From an uncultured Pseudoteredinibacter sp. (lineage in GTDB: Bacteria > Pseudomonadota > Gammaproteobacteria > Pseudomonadales > Cellvibrionaceae): DNA of 64,000 nucleotides. The notes under the pieces were generated by a model that saw only the letters and a list, made by a program, of their open reading frames with translations, made no database searches and was not told the DNA's origin. The position numbers and the translations under genes were made by a program. Positions 57,343 through 64,000 of this stretch are shown here, piece after piece. Positions within the stretch are counted from its first letter, which is position 1; the number at the start of each line of letters is the position of its first letter. The stretch lies in the NCBI RefSeq assembly GCF_947502065.1, contig NZ_CANMYE010000002.1:62001-126000 (forward strand), given 5' to 3'.

Positions 57343-57368
57343 AGCCCCATACTCCCGGGGCTTTTTTT
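57343..57368 (+). terminator. Rho-independent terminator, copy 1
   Basis: AGCCCC / GGGGCT followed by eight T's. It ends a transcript of about 210 nt from the promoter-like sequence at 57146-57151. Confidence 0.9.
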
Positions 57369-57551
57369 ATGCCTCTCGAAAATGAACACCTAAAGCTCCC
57401 GGTTTTTTTGAAAAAAAGCTTTCACTCAGAGCACTCAGCGAGTACCAAACTCACCCGCCCGGCGCTAAAGCGCCTTAAAAACACTATCAACTACGAAACC
57501 AGATAAAACCTTAACCCAGGCCCAACCAAGCAATACGCTTCTTTACCCAGC

Positions 57552-57583
57552 TTGAGCCTACTTTAGCTAGACATCCGTATACT
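57552..57583 (+). promoter_or_regulatory. Promoter-like sequence, copy 2
   Basis: TTGAGC (57552-57557), 20 bp, TATACT (57578-57583). It keeps the geometry of copy 1 with one change in each hexamer. Confidence 0.5.
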
Positions 57584-57638
57584 AGAAACCGTTGTCGAAT
57601 GGCTCACAGGTGAGCCCAAACTAATTGAGGTCAGTCAG

Positions 57639-57719
57639 ATGCTTGTTACTTCTATTTTATATCCAGTAGTTTTTACCCTACTGGGTTTGATTGCTAAGGA
57701 TGATTTGAGTAACTCCTAA
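57639..57719 (+). CDS. 26-residue hydrophobic small protein, copy 2
   Basis: The second small ORF, again 26 codons plus stop with GAGG eight bases upstream of ATG. Compared with copy 1 it differs at residues 13 (Thr for Ala), 25 (Asn for Lys) and 26 (Ser for Ala); seven other codons differ silently. The hydrophobic core and KDDLS motif near the C-terminus are unchanged. The pair resembles the way Ibs or Ldr toxins occur as tandem copies, but this is a comparison of layout only. Confidence 0.75.
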   Translation: MLVTSILYPVVFTLLGLIAKDDLSNS

Positions 57720-57741
57720 GCATTACCTTTTTTATACCCCC

Positions 57742-57756
57742 TGCACCCTAGGTGCA
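57742..57756 (+). other. Conserved hairpin downstream of small ORF, copy 2
   Basis: TGCACC / GGTGCA with loop CTA, identical to copy 1. Confidence 0.7.
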
Positions 57757-57775
57757 TTTACTCTGCGACGCTTGA

Positions 57776-57799
57776 AGCCCCACTCCCGGGGCTGTTTTT
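57776..57799 (+). terminator. Rho-independent terminator, copy 2
   Basis: AGCCCC / GGGGCT, then GTTTTT. Slightly weaker tail than copy 1. Confidence 0.85.
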
Positions 57800-58032
57800 A
57801 TTTCCTGTAAATAGATTAACACTTTTCCTATTAACGCCCCCAAACTAAGAGGTTCGCCATTCACAGGCCAGCTTAAACCTTAGTGGCTACCGCGCCTACC
57901 CAGCTTGGCTCAGCTAACCTCAAGGTAAGCATTATCAAACTACATACTTTATGCTTATTTAGCTTGCCGAATATTTACCGATGCTATTGGAGTAATTACA
58001 TTAGTCATATAAGAGCTTGTTAACATGAATGT
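57800..58032 (+). other. Gap between the tandem units and the RetS-like gene
   Basis: No ORF is convincing. TACCCAGCTTG at about 57897-57907 also occurs upstream of both small ORFs (near 57112 and 57544), so a third, decayed unit start may lie here. The promoter of the RetS-like gene probably lies in this stretch. Confidence 0.3.
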
Positions 58033-58114
58033 ACTGCGGCCTCCTGTGTGTACTTCAGTTATCACGCAAAGGGAGTACAGCAGGTGGGTTCTTGAGGTTG
58101 ACACGGCCGTCAGT
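58033..58114 (+). promoter_or_regulatory. Candidate structured leader of the RetS-like gene
   Basis: ACTGCGGCC (58033-58041) pairs with GGCCGTCAGT (58105-58114) with one bulge. Nested inside, CCTGTGTGTACT (58043-58054) pairs with AGTACAGCAGG (58074-58084), again with one bulge, leaving a 19-nt loop. The closing helix ends 37 nt before the GTG start. I could not match it to a known riboswitch class. Confidence 0.45.
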
Positions 58115-58151
58115 CTGCACTTTGCTCAACAAGGAATATGAGTAGTATTTA

Positions 58152-60992
58152 GTGTTAAAGATTCCTCTTAAAACAAACAACCTGCTCTCTAGCTCTATAT
58201 TGTTAGGGCTGTTGTGCATAACTTTTCTAGCCAGTTCACTCTCTTTCGCTCAAGGGAGCATAGACAACGCCATTCAGTGGCCAATAGAAGGCGGCAATAC
58301 CCTACGCAGCAAAATACGTTTTTATTCCGATACTGACAATCAATTTCATAGCAGGAATTTGCCTGACGAAAGACTGTTCAAGCCGGCAGAAGAATTCAGA
58401 CAGGCAGCCACGAATAATGCTATTTGGGTTACTTTTAGCCTCAGAGAGATGGCCGGCCGTGATCATGAGGCATTCCTGATTAACAACGACTCAATGTTTG
58501 ATGTTATCGATATATATGAGCGTAATGATAACGGCAACTATCAACTAGCTATGAGACTTGGCGATATTGATAGAGATTACTCCATACCAGAATTGTATCA
58601 AATCCATATAAAAAGTTATGAAATCAAAGAGTATTTAATAAAGCTGAAACATAGCGGCACATTCAACCTACCAATCAGCCTGTTATCCGATTATGATTTC
58701 TACGAAAACATAATCAAAGACACCATAGTAAAGAGTGCCTTCTATGCCACGTTAATAGCACTCATTGCGGTATATTTTATTGTTGTTAGACAACACATTA
58801 ATCGCAGTGATGTGTATTTTCTTACGTCATCTCTTCTCGCTGGTATGTGTTTTGCGCATATAGACGGGCTATTTCATACCGTATCTGATCGGCACTGGAT
58901 AAAGCATGGCAACCTGGAGCTGTTTACCTACCCTTACGTAATGTGCTGGGCTCTCTTTGTCAGAACATTCACAAATATTGAGTCGGAATCCCCTCGAAAA
59001 ATAAATGACAAACTGTGTAGGTTTTTTTTCTACTTCGGCTTATTACTAACCGGAACATACCTATTCGAATTATACAGCGGCCAATTGCCGCACCCCAATC
59101 GAATATACATTTTCCCGGTAATAGCGGCGTTTATCTTGCTAATCATTAGTGTTAATTTGCGTTCAATATCCTACCGTACAATCACCATCGTATCCTCTGG
59201 AATACCCTGCATTGGTATATGTTTCTACCTGTTTTATAACGATGTTTTTGGCATGAGCCAAGAATATGACAACCATATCGTAGCAAGAGTACTTTATGTG
59301 TTAAATCTACTCTTTGCAGTTTATATTCTAAGCAAGCAATCGGTGAAACGCGTACAACAACAGTTACAAAGCGAGCAACGTAAAAGGCTCGACGATATTA
59401 AAGTGATTGAAACTGATCAACTCATCAATAACATCGCCTCAAGCCTAAGGACACCACTGAACGGCCTAACAGGCATGATCGACTTAATCCGCAATACTAA
59501 GCTGGAGGGCACCCAAAGACATTGCGTGGACATTATCGATCGATCGGGAGCCGAATTAGTTCGGCTAATTGATAACTTTGAAGACTACAATTCGAATAGC
59601 AGCCGTTTTACAGAAGAAATTCGCGAGACCTTCAGCTTAGAAGACTGCATTATCAGCAGCTGCCAAAGCTACTCTCAACAAGCCATCAATAAAAACCTAG
59701 AGCTTTTGTATGACCCTAAATACGACACTAGCCACAAATTTATAGGGGACCCCATAAAAATAAGGAAGGTTGTATCTAGGCTACTTGAAAATGCCGTCAA
59801 TTTTAGCAGCAATAGCGACATCAACATTATATCAACCCTTAGCCAGCCCGAAACCAACGGCGAGATTAATGCTGTCGTCTGGGTAGAAAATAGAATCAAC
59901 ACCGATATCGATGATCATATAAACAATATCAATTCATTTTTTAATTCACCCACAGATGCTCAGCGAATGAAAGGATTAGAAATAGCTCAGCAACTTCTAC
60001 AAAGTATCGATGGTGAACTTAAATACAAGATTATTAACAACCTTGTAAGCATTGGCTTCTCCGTAGGCCTAGAACCCGCCCCCAGAACTCTTAGAGCTAC
60101 AGAAAGAAGCTTAAGTGATTACCACTGTTTGATAATTGCCCCAAAATCAAAACGTATTGAACTACTTGAAAGTCAGCTTGAACAGTGGAAAATGCGCTCC
60201 AGCCACATAAGCAATATAGAAATCATTGATAAAAGCTATTTAGAACGGCATGACTTTGATTGCTGCATAGTAGATATGGATTGCAAGTTTACTTATAACT
60301 TTATCAATAATCATTTTATGCGCGAGCTTCATAATTCACTTCCTCCTGCGGTGTTCATTTCCTACACCCTGCGCCAGCCAAATGTTGCATTAGAAAATTT
60401 TAGGTGGGATACCAAGTGTTTAGCTAAGCCAATGCATAGAGATAAACTAAAGATGACGCTCAAGAAGCTGGCATTATCCACTCAAAGCCCCGATGACGAC
60501 TATGTCAGCATCTCAAATACTGCGCCTTCAGCAAGCGGATTTAACTTATCGCTAGATATCAATACGGAGAAAAGCTATCAACACCACCGCGTTATGGTGG
60601 CTGAAGACAACGCTGTTAATCGCCAAGTAATGCGCAGCCTTTTAAACAGGCTAAGTATCAACTGTGAATTCAGAAATAATGGTTACGAAGTTACTACGGC
60701 CATTTGTGAGATGCAGCGCCCATATACCGTCGTACTGATGGATTGCGACATGCCAGGAATTGACGGTTTTGAGGCCACCAAAAAAATCAGGCAATTTGAG
60801 AAACGTCATGCCCTAGAAGCAATACATATAATTGCGGTAACAAGCATAGGAGCAAAAGAACAAGAAGACAAAGCCCGTCAATGTGGTATGACGGGCTTTA
60901 TTCGAAAGCCTGTTAGCCTAGACATGCTGCGCCTAGAGTTTGATAAACTGAGCAAAAACAAAGGCAATGCTATCACTCAACTTTACGAGTAA
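58152..60992 (+). CDS. RetS-like hybrid sensor with degenerate histidine-kinase core
   Basis: A 946-residue membrane sensor with the RetS layout and length. A signal peptide (about 1-34) is followed by a periplasmic 7TMR-DISMED2 domain (about 40-190), seven membrane helices (about 195-395), HisKA, HATPase and two receivers. In HisKA, IASSLRTPLNG (428-438) has Ser430 where the phosphoacceptor His of SHExRTPLN belongs. The ATPase keeps an N-box (LLENAVNFS), but the DxGxG and GLGL boxes are lost. Receiver 1 is divergent (D708/D710); receiver 2 is intact with AEDN, D864 and RKP. The start is GTG at 58152, after a four-codon ORF whose TAG overlaps it. It probably works through protein interaction, as RetS does on GacS. 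Confidence 0.85.
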   Translation: MLKIPLKTNNLLSSSILLGLLCITFLASSLSFAQGSIDNAIQWPIEGGNTLRSKIRFYSDTDNQFHSRNLPDERLFKPAEEFRQAATNNAIWVTFSLREMAGRDHEAFLINNDSMFDVIDIYERNDNGNYQLAMRLGDIDRDYSIPELYQIHIKSYEIKEYLIKLKHSGTFNLPISLLSDYDFYENIIKDTIVKSAFYATLIALIAVYFIVVRQHINRSDVYFLTSSLLAGMCFAHIDGLFHTVSDRHWIKHGNLELFTYPYVMCWALFVRTFTNIESESPRKINDKLCRFFFYFGLLLTGTYLFELYSGQLPHPNRIYIFPVIAAFILLIISVNLRSISYRTITIVSSGIPCIGICFYLFYNDVFGMSQEYDNHIVARVLYVLNLLFAVYILSKQSVKRVQQQLQSEQRKRLDDIKVIETDQLINNIASSLRTPLNGLTGMIDLIRNTKLEGTQRHCVDIIDRSGAELVRLIDNFEDYNSNSSRFTEEIRETFSLEDCIISSCQSYSQQAINKNLELLYDPKYDTSHKFIGDPIKIRKVVSRLLENAVNFSSNSDINIISTLSQPETNGEINAVVWVENRINTDIDDHINNINSFFNSPTDAQRMKGLEIAQQLLQSIDGELKYKIINNLVSIGFSVGLEPAPRTLRATERSLSDYHCLIIAPKSKRIELLESQLEQWKMRSSHISNIEIIDKSYLERHDFDCCIVDMDCKFTYNFINNHFMRELHNSLPPAVFISYTLRQPNVALENFRWDTKCLAKPMHRDKLKMTLKKLALSTQSPDDDYVSISNTAPSASGFNLSLDINTEKSYQHHRVMVAEDNAVNRQVMRSLLNRLSINCEFRNNGYEVTTAICEMQRPYTVVLMDCDMPGIDGFEATKKIRQFEKRHALEAIHIIAVTSIGAKEQEDKARQCGMTGFIRKPVSLDMLRLEFDKLSKNKGNAITQLYE

Positions 60993-61010
60993 CATGAATA
61001 AACAAGGTAA

Positions 61011-62225
61011 CTAGGCCTGAGCGAGCTTTTTGGGCCATAGAGCCCAAATTATCGTCACAGACATTATCACCTGACTCGACAGTGCCACCCACCATAAGGC
61101 GCTATCAAAATACTGTGAAAAATAAACCAAACAAAACCAGCTCAATACCAAACGTAGCGTTTCCCAACGAATATCTTGATTATCGAGCATACTAGTGACC
61201 GTAAGTAGAGGAGCACTCATTAATCCCCACAGCAAATATAACTGTAGCAGGCTAAAACTCTCAGCCGACATTGCAAGATACAAAGTCGATAAAGCCGCCA
61301 AGGAAATATGCAGGCCGGCATAGAGTTTCATCCATAACGGTGAGCTAGGGTTGTATTTTTGAAAGCTCTCCAAGGGGTATTTTTTTATGGGGTGGGTATG
61401 CTCGACATCAAGCGGACGCCAACCGGTTGGCATAAACCAGACCCGAAGCTTATCTTTCCAGCTTTGAGTATTGATAGCGTCCTGTAACATTTGCCACCAG
61501 AGCTGAAAATTTGCAAAGAAAGGGTTAAAACTCAACAGTGGGCGCCGAACACCATAGATCGCAGGAACAGTATCAAGCTCTTCTTGAAACGTACCAAAAA
61601 TCTTGTCCCAAATAATAAAAACCCCACCATGATTCTTATCGATGTACTCAGGGTTTTGAGCATGATGGACACGATGATGGGCAGGCGTAACCATAATTGC
61701 CTCTACCCAACCCGGCAAACGTTTGATATGCCGCGTATGCACCCAAAATTGATAAACCAAATTCCAAGCAGCACAGACGACGACTACTTGCCAGGGAATA
61801 CCGATTAGTAATAACGGTATTGAAAACAACCAACCCATAATATGAGTACTCGGCTGGCGCAAAGCGGTACTCAAGTTGTATTCTTCGCTTTGATGATGCA
61901 CAACATGTCCCGCCCAAAGAAAGTTAATTTCATGGCTAAAGCGGTGTTTCCAGTAATAGCTGCAATCATAAATGATAAAGGCAAAAACCCAAGTCAAAAT
62001 CGACTCTTCCGACCACAGCGGAATTAAAGAACCATTTAGGCCAGACATAGCCCAAAGCCCTAATGAAAAAACGATTAGACGATTTGTTTGACTCAACACA
62101 CCTGTCGCCAAGCTTCCAACGGTATCGTTTAAACGATAATAGCCAGTTCCTTTTCGCCAGTCGTAGATAATTTCTAGCAACATCAATATGATGAACGCCG
62201 GTGTTGTATAGCTTAAAATACTCAC
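61011..62225 (-). CDS. Fatty acid hydroxylase / sterol desaturase family protein
   Basis: A 404-residue membrane protein with a di-iron histidine cluster. The His boxes are KHRFSHEINFLWAGH, HVVHHQSEEYN, and TPAHHRVHHAQN, with a further HTRH. About eight membrane segments are visible, four before and four after the His region. Bacterial relatives hydroxylate or desaturate lipids, including ornithine-lipid and ether-lipid enzymes. It converges with the RetS-like gene (18 bp). The substrate is unknown. Confidence 0.9.
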   Translation of the reverse strand: MSILSYTTPAFIILMLLEIIYDWRKGTGYYRLNDTVGSLATGVLSQTNRLIVFSLGLWAMSGLNGSLIPLWSEESILTWVFAFIIYDCSYYWKHRFSHEINFLWAGHVVHHQSEEYNLSTALRQPSTHIMGWLFSIPLLLIGIPWQVVVVCAAWNLVYQFWVHTRHIKRLPGWVEAIMVTPAHHRVHHAQNPEYIDKNHGGVFIIWDKIFGTFQEELDTVPAIYGVRRPLLSFNPFFANFQLWWQMLQDAINTQSWKDKLRVWFMPTGWRPLDVEHTHPIKKYPLESFQKYNPSSPLWMKLYAGLHISLAALSTLYLAMSAESFSLLQLYLLWGLMSAPLLTVTSMLDNQDIRWETLRLVLSWFCLVYFSQYFDSALWWVALSSQVIMSVTIIWALWPKKLAQA

Positions 62226-62318
62226 AGGTAAACTCCCAAAGTTAAGCTAGTGATCGTTATTATTTTTACACTATACTACGATTTGCCAAGAAAATAACTG
62301 CAAGAACTGGAGCAAATA

Positions 62319-62795
62319 ATGATCAGCGAACAGCAATCCCTACCATCCGTAGACCTTCAAACCATGACAGAAAATGGCCCTATTGCCCTCAATGGTGATC
62401 AACTATTCAAAGGTAAAAAAGTCGTTTTGTTTGCAGTTCCAGGCGCCTTTACGCCCACCTGTTCGGCCGCTCACCTACCTGGCTATGTGGCACTGGCTGA
62501 GGAACTAAAGGCCAAAGGTGTTGATGAAATCTATTGCACATCGGTCAATGATGTTTTTGTTATGCATGCTTGGGGGCAGGCGAGCGGCAGCTCTGATGTC
62601 ACAATGTTAGCCGACGGCAATGGAAAATTTGCCATGTCTTTAGGCCTTGATATGGATGCTCAGGGATTCAATATGGGTACCGTTCGATCGAAACGTTACG
62701 CCATGATTGTTGACGATGGTATTGTTACCCATCTTGCTATAGATGCTAAAGGCCTCGATCAAAGTAGCGCTGAAGCCGTTCTTGCCAAGCTATAA
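62319..62795 (+). CDS. Peroxiredoxin (Prx5 type)
   Basis: A 158-residue peroxiredoxin. GAFTPTCSAAHLPGY contains the peroxidatic Cys in the P-x3-T/S-x2-C layout (TPTC) of the Prx5 class, and CTSVNDVFVMHAWG follows. It reduces hydrogen peroxide and organic peroxides with thioredoxin or glutathione partners. The start has GGAG ten to thirteen bases upstream. It diverges from the hydroxylase gene across 93 bp. Confidence 0.95.
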   Translation: MISEQQSLPSVDLQTMTENGPIALNGDQLFKGKKVVLFAVPGAFTPTCSAAHLPGYVALAEELKAKGVDEIYCTSVNDVFVMHAWGQASGSSDVTMLADGNGKFAMSLGLDMDAQGFNMGTVRSKRYAMIVDDGIVTHLAIDAKGLDQSSAEAVLAKL

Positions 62796-62862
62796 GCTAA
62801 AACTGCCATAGCTTGCCCAAGGTTTTCTATTCTCAGTTGGCTTCAGTTAAACCACGAGTAAG

Positions 62863-64000
62863 CTATGACCTACGTCGGCGCATATCGCCGATTACTGTTT
62901 GTAGTGCACGGTCGAACAACTGGCCATCATTTAGCACTCTTAACTTTTCATCTTTTATTGACCAAGCCAGCTCATCCAAGTTTAACTCCATAACCTTTTT
63001 ACCTTGTCGATCGACAAAAACGTAACGCCCTACTGAGGGCAAGATGGCCGCTAGACGACAACGCTGCACCTCTGACTCGTTTTTCCACTGTAACCAAGCG
63101 CCCTGGCTTAGCCTTCTAGCTTGACGCATCGCATAATCACTGGGCGCCAAGCTCTCACGCGCGACTTTGTGTTCATCGGCAGAATCTTGCTCAGAGGCAG
63201 GGGCTACTTCAGCTTGGCTTTTTAAATTAGGCAGATCTAAAGGTTCAGATTTCGCCGATACGGAGCAGGCTTCGTCCAAGTCTAAGCTTACCTGTTGACG
63301 GGGTTTTTGATCCCGTACATGATTTTCAACAGCCTCAAACCAGCCTCGGCTCTGGAAACTATCTAACCCAACATCCGCCAAATCTGCTTCCATTTTTCGA
63401 ACCAACAAAGTCAGCTCGGCTTCATTATTGCGCTGAGCACTGTCCCGCACTATATTGGCCAGTTGCTCCGCCAGGTCCAACTTTTCACTCCAGGCGACAC
63501 TTTCGGCCCCCTGCTTTAAATAAACCATTTGTAAAACTCTTGACCATGCCTGCTTTAACAAAGCTTGAGCAACATTGGGTAAGTCTTTACAGGTTTTACC
63601 TAAAACTTGTTCAACAGCAGCTTTAGCCTGAGCATTAAGCGCCTCCCCTCTAACTTGATCAACCGTTCTCTGAGCAACCAATTCTGCTCGACGCTGCTCT
63701 CGATCAAGAAACTTTTTCAACTGGTGATGCAACTCTGTGAACAGGGTTACATCCTCTACAAATTCATTCTGAACGCGCTGCACGATTAATTCTAACTGCT
63801 CTAAAAGAGTATCTTGCTTTCGCTTTTCAGCATCGTCGGATTCTTGCCAACCTAGAGCACAGCGCGCCATTTCATTTAACAACTGCCTTGCAGGGTGACT
63901 ACCAGCCTGCAAGAAGGCCGCATCAGCTAAAGCGACTTTTAATAAAGGAATTTGCATACGAGAAAGCACCGCTCTCATGGGCGCTGCTAAGTTTGGATCT
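62863..64000 (-). CDS. DUF1631 family protein, C-terminal part
   Basis: A partial gene: the frame continues to the right edge without a start, and residues before the first internal Met (DPNLAAP) fit the family, so the true N-terminus lies outside. About 379 residues are visible, mostly helical with acidic and Gln-rich stretches. LSRMQIPLLKVALAD is a conserved DUF1631 segment. The C-terminal QGAWLQWKNESEVQRCRLAAI and YVFVDRQGKKVMEL resemble a PilZ-like module. Function of the family is unknown. It converges with the peroxiredoxin gene. Confidence 0.85.
   Translation of the reverse strand, partial: DPNLAAPMRAVLSRMQIPLLKVALADAAFLQAGSHPARQLLNEMARCALGWQESDDAEKRKQDTLLEQLELIVQRVQNEFVEDVTLFTELHHQLKKFLDREQRRAELVAQRTVDQVRGEALNAQAKAAVEQVLGKTCKDLPNVAQALLKQAWSRVLQMVYLKQGAESVAWSEKLDLAEQLANIVRDSAQRNNEAELTLLVRKMEADLADVGLDSFQSRGWFEAVENHVRDQKPRQQVSLDLDEACSVSAKSEPLDLPNLKSQAEVAPASEQDSADEHKVARESLAPSDYAMRQARRLSQGAWLQWKNESEVQRCRLAAILPSVGRYVFVDRQGKKVMELNLDELAWSIKDEKLRVLNDGQLFDRALQTVIGDMRRRRS

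Larger units (their letters stand above)
57039..57368 (+). repeat. Tandem unit, copy 1
   Basis: A unit of about 330 bp repeated at 57469-57799. Similarity starts near CTTAACCCAG, is strong over the promoter-like region, and covers the 5' hairpin GGCTC/GAGCC (57169-57184), the ribosome site, the ORF, the hairpin TGCACC/GGTGCA (57309-57323) and the terminator. The stretch 57301-57348 is identical to 57734-57781. The start-to-start distance of the ORFs is 432 bp. There is no sign of a transposase or terminal inverted repeats. Confidence 0.9.
57469..57799 (+). repeat. Tandem unit, copy 2
   Basis: Second copy of the unit described at 57039-57368. Its 5' hairpin reads GGCTCA/TGAGCC (57601-57616), one base pair longer than in copy 1, with the stem kept despite changes in the loop. 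The loop of the terminator is two bases shorter. Between the copies lie about 100 bp with a GGCGCT/AGCGCC hairpin (57461-57474). Confidence 0.9.

Noticed and set aside
57039..57799. Insertion sequence, MITE or CRISPR origin of the tandem repeat
   Set aside because: There are only two long units, with no terminal inverted repeats, target duplication or spacer pattern, and each contains a complete gene-like unit.
58033..58114. c-di-GMP-I (GEMM) riboswitch
   Set aside because: CACGCAAAGGG is reminiscent, but the GEMM core with its tetraloop-receptor and paired CGCAAAGCC segment is absent and the stems fold differently.

Overview
The window looks like chromosomal core DNA of a marine-type gammaproteobacterium, most likely of the Cellvibrionales/Spongiibacteraceae or a nearby group. 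This rests on synteny and protein character: pilA diverging from pilBCD-coaE-yacG, a complete dcw cluster in E. coli order, rnpB and rsmI upstream of mraZ, and a RetS-type sensor. No species call is possible from the sequence alone. I see no prophage, insertion sequence, CRISPR array, tRNA or ribosomal RNA gene.

Layout. (1) 1-6.8 kb: two type IV pilin genes (one cut by the window edge) bracket two GT4 glycosyltransferases and a tight cassette of TMTC-like GT-C enzyme, polyprenyl-phosphate sugar synthase and flippase-like membrane protein. This cassette is a good candidate for pilin glycosylation. pilA has a near-consensus sigma-54 promoter. (2) 7.1-11.9 kb: pilB, pilC, pilD, coaE, yacG. (3) 11.9-18.9 kb, minus strand: a mutT-like Nudix gene, argJ, secA, an M23 peptidase and lpxC. 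(4) 19.1-36.2 kb, minus strand: ftsZ, ftsA, ftsQ, ddlB, murC, murG, ftsW, murD, mraY, murF, murE, ftsI, ftsL, rsmH, mraZ. The cluster is headed by a promoter followed by four MraZ-type boxes. (5) 36.4-44.1 kb: the RNase P RNA gene with its promoter, a TonB-dependent receptor, rsmI, and lpoA-yraN-diaA-BON lipoprotein.

(6) 44.2-56.9 kb is accessory metabolism. It holds a PrnB-like heme-dioxygenase-superfamily protein with a kynureninase-like PLP enzyme, a methyltransferase, an AI-2E family permease, a TauE/SafE permease, an HDOD protein behind a structured leader, a FAD oxidase plus TPP enzyme pair diverging from a Crp/Fnr regulator, a small GNAT protein, a HI0933-type flavoprotein and an FMN reductase. 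(7) 57.0-57.8 kb contains the least explained element: two tandem copies of a short transcription unit. Each copy has a promoter-like sequence, a 5' hairpin, a Shine-Dalgarno site, a 26-residue hydrophobic ORF, a conserved hairpin and a terminator. Seven of the ten codon differences between the two ORFs are synonymous, and 48 nt of the 3' part are identical. (8) 58.0-64.0 kb: a 946-residue RetS-like hybrid sensor whose phosphoacceptor histidine is replaced by serine, preceded by a foldable leader; then a fatty acid hydroxylase family protein, a peroxiredoxin and a DUF1631 protein cut by the window end.

Together the region couples cell-envelope growth (peptidoglycan precursors, division, lipid A, protein export) with surface pili and their probable glycosylation. 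The likeliest undescribed items are the tandem small-protein loci, the PrnB/kynureninase-like pair and the pilin-linked GT-C cassette. All functions are read from motifs and remembered family features; no database search was run.
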